35,813 nucleotides of DNA from Lachnospiraceae bacterium (GTDB lineage Bacteria; Bacillota; Clostridia; Lachnospirales; Lachnospiraceae): assembly GCA_017432565.1 (NCBI GenBank), contig JAFRIW010000025.1:1-35813 (forward strand). Reading direction: 5' to 3'. The position numbers and the translations under genes are program-made. Positions 32,771 to 35,813 of the stretch are shown here, piece by piece; the stretch's first letter is position 1; each line of letters begins with the position of its first letter. The notes below the pieces were generated by a model. It made no database searches. It had not been told where the DNA came from and was given only the letters and a program-made list of their open reading frames with translations.

Positions 32771-33538
32771 CTACTTGACAAGATAAGCCCCGTCAACCGG
32801 AATAAGCGCGCCGTTCAGATAATCGGATGCACCGGAAGCGAGAAAAACCGCAGGCCCTTTCATATCCTCAGGTGTGCCCCAGCGCCCTGCGGGAATCCGT
32901 GGTGTCGTCTCATCTTTGCGCTGCTGCGTCATGCCGGCAGTCATCTCCGTGTCCATGTAACCGGGACACAGGCAATTAATATTGATGCCTCTGCCTGCAC
33001 AATCCACTGCCACACTCTTGGTCAGCTGGGCAACTGCTCCTTTTGCTGCTGTATATGCCGTGACAGCTGTACACCCGAAATAGGAAGCCATTGAGCCGAT
33101 TGTGATGATTTTGCCCCCGGTGGGCTGTTTCAGCATTACCTGAAGAGCACGCTGAATCATAAACCAGACATGATTCAGATTAATGCTCATCACAAAATCC
33201 CAGCTCTCCTCCGGATAATTTTCCGGAAGATCCCGGTGTGTAACTCCGGCCGCAGGAATCAGCACATCCAGACGGCCGTCCAGAATCTCCAGTGCCTCAT
33301 CAAAGCACCTGTTCAGCTCCGTCCGGTCAGAGAGATCGCCGACCACGCTGTAAGCTTCAAAGCCCTGCGCTCTGTATTCGGCGCAGACCTGCTCTACCTT
33401 CTCCTTCTTTATATCGATAATGACGACCTTACATCCTGCCTCCAGCAAACCCTCAGCCATTCCGCGGGAAAGTCCTTGTGCTCCGCCCGTCACGATAGCG
33501 TGTTTTCCTGCGATATCGAACATTTTAAGCGCTGCCAT
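32771..33538 (-). CDS. SDR-family dehydrogenase (gluconate 5-dehydrogenase / KduD-like)
   Basis: 255 residues. The cofactor loop is TGGAQGLSRG and the catalytic set is Ser149, Tyr162 and Lys166 (GSMAS, YTAAK). The end RIPAGRWGTPEDMKGPAVFL is typical of KduD and gluconate 5-dehydrogenases, which interconvert keto and hydroxy groups of sugar acids. The start has AAAGGAGG. A single copy of the 16-bp operator of the lacI and dctP promoters lies between its -10 box and start, so this gene belongs to the same regulon although 4 kb from the nearest other member. It probably catalyses an oxidation or reduction in that pathway. Confidence 0.92.
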   Translation of the reverse strand: MAALKMFDIAGKHAIVTGGAQGLSRGMAEGLLEAGCKVVIIDIKKEKVEQVCAEYRAQGFEAYSVVGDLSDRTELNRCFDEALEILDGRLDVLIPAAGVTHRDLPENYPEESWDFVMSINLNHVWFMIQRALQVMLKQPTGGKIITIGSMASYFGCTAVTAYTAAKGAVAQLTKSVAVDCAGRGININCLCPGYMDTEMTAGMTQQRKDETTPRIPAGRWGTPEDMKGPAVFLASGASDYLNGALIPVDGAYLVK

Positions 33539-33557
33539 TTTGATTGCCTCCTTTGCT

Positions 33558-33573
33558 ATGAAACCGTTCCCAT
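33558..33573 (-). promoter_or_regulatory. LacI-type operator at the SDR promoter
   Basis: ATGAAACCGTTCCCAT, identical in all 16 bases to sites at lacI and dctP, 12 bases downstream of the -10 box. No second overlapping site here. Confidence 0.78.
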
Positions 33574-33585
33574 AAACCTATCTAT

Positions 33586-33614
33586 ACGATATCCCTGATT
33601 TCCTTCTTTGTCAA
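33586..33614 (-). promoter_or_regulatory. SigA promoter of the SDR gene
   Basis: Minus strand TTGACA (33614-33609), 17-base spacer, TATCGT (33591-33586). The -10 word and following ATA match the lacI promoter. The remainder of the gap to 33789 is AT-rich with no clear promoter for the VWA gene. Confidence 0.72.
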
Positions 33615-33789
33615 TGAAAAGCCTTCGGCACGGGCAGTCGAACACGTCTTTTCAGCACCTTCCGCAGGCACATACACGAAAAATTTATTTTTTTCAATTT
33701 TCTGTGTCATGTTTTCTGTTTTCCTCTCGTCTTATTGAGTAAGAGCGGTACAAACACAAAAAACATGAAAATACACAGGAGGCAAAATT

Positions 33790-35679
33790 ATGAAAAGCAG
33801 GAAATGGCATCAGATCACAGCAGGAATGCTCACCGTCGCGATCAGCGCTTCTCTGGCGGGGTGCGCGGCCTACAACACCGGTACTTCCGGCACTTTAACC
33901 AGTCCGGTCAACGCTGAGCCGACAGCGGAATCCCCGGCAGATACGGCACCGGAGGCGGCGGAATCGCCGGCAGTCGAAGTGACACAGTTAAAACCGGCCG
34001 GTCAGACTGCTGAGGCACCGGCAGAGATGGCGGCGGAATCACCGGCGGAGATGACAGCCATGACTGAACCGGCGGAGACAGAGGCATATGTGGACACCTA
34101 TGAAGCCGAGGAAGCCATCGCGTACAACGGCGCGGCGCAGCCCTGGCCCGGCGATCCCGGTGCCGCAAGAGCAGCCGGCAAAGGGATGGGGTACGAAGGC
34201 ATGCCCGCCCCTGCAGGTCCCGGCATTAACGAGTTCAATACCGAGTCCTATGATTACATCGCCGAGAGCGGCTTCAACCTGGTCAGCTCCCAGCCCTTCT
34301 CCACCTTCGCGGCGGATGTGGACACCGCTTCCTACTCTAATTTCCGTCGCCAGATCCTGAACGACAACGGACATGTCGTCCCGGATTCCATCCGGATCGA
34401 GGAGATGGTCAATTACTTCCACTATGATTACCCGCAGCCTGAAGGCGATGAGCCCTTCTCGGTTACGGCAGAGATCGCGCCCTGCCCGTGGAATGAAGAG
34501 ACACAGCTGATGCTGGTCGGTCTGCAGGCACCGGAACTGGATGTCAGAGAACTGCCGGACTCCAACCTGGTCTTTCTGATCGACGTGTCCGGTTCCATGG
34601 ACGACCCCAACAAACTTCCGCTGGTCCAGCGCTCCTTCATGACTTTGACCGAAAACCTTCGTCCGAACGACACCGTTACACTGATCACCTACGCCGCCGG
34701 TGAGCGCGTGATCCTCGACGGCGTACCGGCTTCCGAGCAGCAGGAAATCCTTTCCTCCCTCGAGATGCTGCAGGCTTCCGGCTCCACCAACGGCGAAAAG
34801 GCTCTGCAGACCGCCTATGACCTGGCGAAAAAGCACTATATCCGCGGCGGCAACAACCGCATCATCATCGCGACCGACGGCGACTTCAATGTCGGTGTGA
34901 CCAGCCGCAGCGAACTGGTCCGCATGGTCAAAGACCGCGCGAAGGACGGCATCGCCCTCTCCGTACTCGGTTTCGGCATGGGCAACTACAAAGACGATAT
35001 GCTTGAGGATCTTTCCAACTACGGCAGAGGCAACTATGCCTACATCGACACAGTGGATGAAGCCCGCAAAGTTCTTGTGAACGAAGCCGGCGGAACGCTC
35101 TTCTCCGTGGCAAAGGACGTCAAACTCCAGGTTGAGTTCAATCCGGAGACGGTCCGCGGCTGGCGGCTCATCGGCTATGAAGACCGCGTCATGGCTGCAG
35201 AAGATTTTGACAACGACGAGAAGGAAGGCGGCGAGATCGGCGCCGGACACCAGGTCACCGCACTCTATGAAATCGTCCCGGTCGAGTCAGATTTTGACCT
35301 GCCTGAAGTCTACTCCAGATACGGGAAGAATACTCAGACGGAGGAAGATTCCGACCTCGTGACGGTTGAGTCCTGCACCTCCGAAAGACCGTCCGAAGAA
35401 TACTGCGTCATCAACATCCGCTACAAGGATCCCGACGAAGACAAGAGCACGCGGCTGGAGTATCCCGTCACAACTGACTGCTTCCGCGAAGACCTCTCTC
35501 CGAACATGAACTGGGCGGCCGGTGTTGCACAGATCTCCATGCTGCTGCGCGGCTCGGAGTACGCCGGCACCACCGATGCACAGGAAGTGATCCAGCGGAT
35601 GAAGCAGGACGAAACTCTCCTGGAAGATGATTTCCGCTACGAATTCCTCTACCTCCTGCGCCAGTGCAAAGATCTGTAA
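33790..35679 (+). CDS. VWA-domain lipoprotein (YfbK-like)
   Basis: 629 residues. A lipoprotein signal ends in SLAGC, followed by about 110 residues of low complexity rich in Ala, Glu and Pro with repeated ESPA words, probably a cell-wall-spanning linker. Then come the N-terminal domain typical of YfbK-like proteins (FSTFAADVDTASYSNFRR, MVNYFHYDYPQP), a von Willebrand A domain with intact metal site DVSGSMD (Asp265) and ATDGDFNVG, and the family's C-terminal domain (ELNxxYEIVP-like region, then NMNWAAGVAQISMLLR). It should bind a protein partner through a metal ion at the cell surface. AGGAGG precedes the start. Role unknown. Confidence 0.9.
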   Translation: MKSRKWHQITAGMLTVAISASLAGCAAYNTGTSGTLTSPVNAEPTAESPADTAPEAAESPAVEVTQLKPAGQTAEAPAEMAAESPAEMTAMTEPAETEAYVDTYEAEEAIAYNGAAQPWPGDPGAARAAGKGMGYEGMPAPAGPGINEFNTESYDYIAESGFNLVSSQPFSTFAADVDTASYSNFRRQILNDNGHVVPDSIRIEEMVNYFHYDYPQPEGDEPFSVTAEIAPCPWNEETQLMLVGLQAPELDVRELPDSNLVFLIDVSGSMDDPNKLPLVQRSFMTLTENLRPNDTVTLITYAAGERVILDGVPASEQQEILSSLEMLQASGSTNGEKALQTAYDLAKKHYIRGGNNRIIIATDGDFNVGVTSRSELVRMVKDRAKDGIALSVLGFGMGNYKDDMLEDLSNYGRGNYAYIDTVDEARKVLVNEAGGTLFSVAKDVKLQVEFNPETVRGWRLIGYEDRVMAAEDFDNDEKEGGEIGAGHQVTALYEIVPVESDFDLPEVYSRYGKNTQTEEDSDLVTVESCTSERPSEEYCVINIRYKDPDEDKSTRLEYPVTTDCFREDLSPNMNWAAGVAQISMLLRGSEYAGTTDAQEVIQRMKQDETLLEDDFRYEFLYLLRQCKDL

Positions 35680-35710
35680 GGCAGACACAGGAGTCATGGG
35701 GACAGGTTCA

Positions 35711-35736
35711 CTGACTCATTGCGCACAATGAGTCAG
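35711..35736. repeat. Perfect palindrome, possible truncated REP-type element
   Basis: CTGACTCATTG and CAATGAGTCAG around CGCA. It is preceded by GGGGACAGGTTCA, a word I associate with palindromic repeats spread by IS200-like (RAYT) transposases; the matching right-hand flank is missing, so the copy would be incomplete. Confidence 0.5.
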
Positions 35737-35748
35737 TCACAAAGAGAA

Positions 35749-35785
35749 GAGAGCACCCTCCTTCCAAGGGCGCTCTCCTCTTTTT
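35749..35785 (+). terminator. Terminator after the VWA gene
   Basis: GAGAGC-A-CCCT pairs with AGGG-C-GCTCTC around a seven-base loop, followed by CTCTTTTT. Confidence 0.8.
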
Positions 35786-35813
35786 CCAAGGCATCTTTTA
35801 AAGCCTTTGAAAC

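Noticed and set aside
34039..35250. 403-codon minus-strand open frame
   Set aside because: Antisense to the VWA gene with its intact metal-binding motif; no family resemblance.

Overview
The window looks like a chromosomal piece of a low-oxygen gut Firmicute, most likely Lachnospiraceae or a related Clostridia lineage. The basis is strong AGGAGG-type ribosome binding sites, SigA-type promoters (TTGACA/TATAAT), an IolC/IolA-type sugar-acid set, TRAP transport, MATE exporters, Clostridia-style lipoproteins and a moderately high GC content by eye. No rRNA, tRNA or CRISPR array was seen. The taxonomy is inference.

Layout. (1) 1-174: 3' end of an IS200/IS605-type tnpB entering from the left. (2) 275-7007: glycan-degradation block: a chagasin-like inhibitor lipoprotein, a GH2 beta-mannosidase and a CE1-like esterase on the minus strand, with a divergent GH95 alpha-L-fucosidase. 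(3) 7008-7597: a long repeat-rich non-coding stretch in front of a MATE exporter. (4) 8903-12434: trpG, trpE, an MBL-fold hydrolase and the shrunken remains of a hybrid histidine kinase, all minus strand. (5) 12618-15711: a TRAP transporter (dctPQM). (6) 15960-21521: lacI, alcohol dehydrogenase, class III CoA-transferase, two tandem enoyl-CoA hydratase paralogs and a YcxB-like membrane protein, minus strand. (7) 21754-24442: deoR, TIM-barrel isomerase and D-2-hydroxyacid dehydrogenase, minus strand. (8) 24682-29318: divergent operon of class II aldolase, IolC-like kinase, IolA-like CoA-acylating dehydrogenase and transaldolase, closed by a strong terminator. (9) 29459-35813: a DUF362 protein, a MATE gene fragment, a membrane-anchored type B carboxylesterase, an SDR dehydrogenase and a VWA lipoprotein.

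The main result is a regulatory and metabolic unit covering regions 5-8 plus the distant SDR gene. An identical 16-bp site, ATGAAACCGTTCCCAT, lies just downstream of the -10 box of three separate promoters (dctP, lacI, SDR). At two of them it overlaps a second, more symmetric site of the form TGAAAC-NN-NTTTCA. A TGAAAC-CA-GTTTCA palindrome also sits just upstream of the aldolase operon promoter. I infer one LacI-controlled regulon that imports an organic or sugar acid by TRAP, oxidises and isomerises it, phosphorylates it, cleaves it to a triose phosphate plus malonate-semialdehyde-like product, and handles CoA thioesters with a CoA-transferase and two unusual crotonase-fold enzymes. The late steps resemble myo-inositol catabolism (IolC, IolJ, IolA). 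The early inositol genes (IolG, IolE, IolD, IolB) are not in the window, and a transaldolase is present in the operon. The substrate is therefore unknown and the pathway may not be described.
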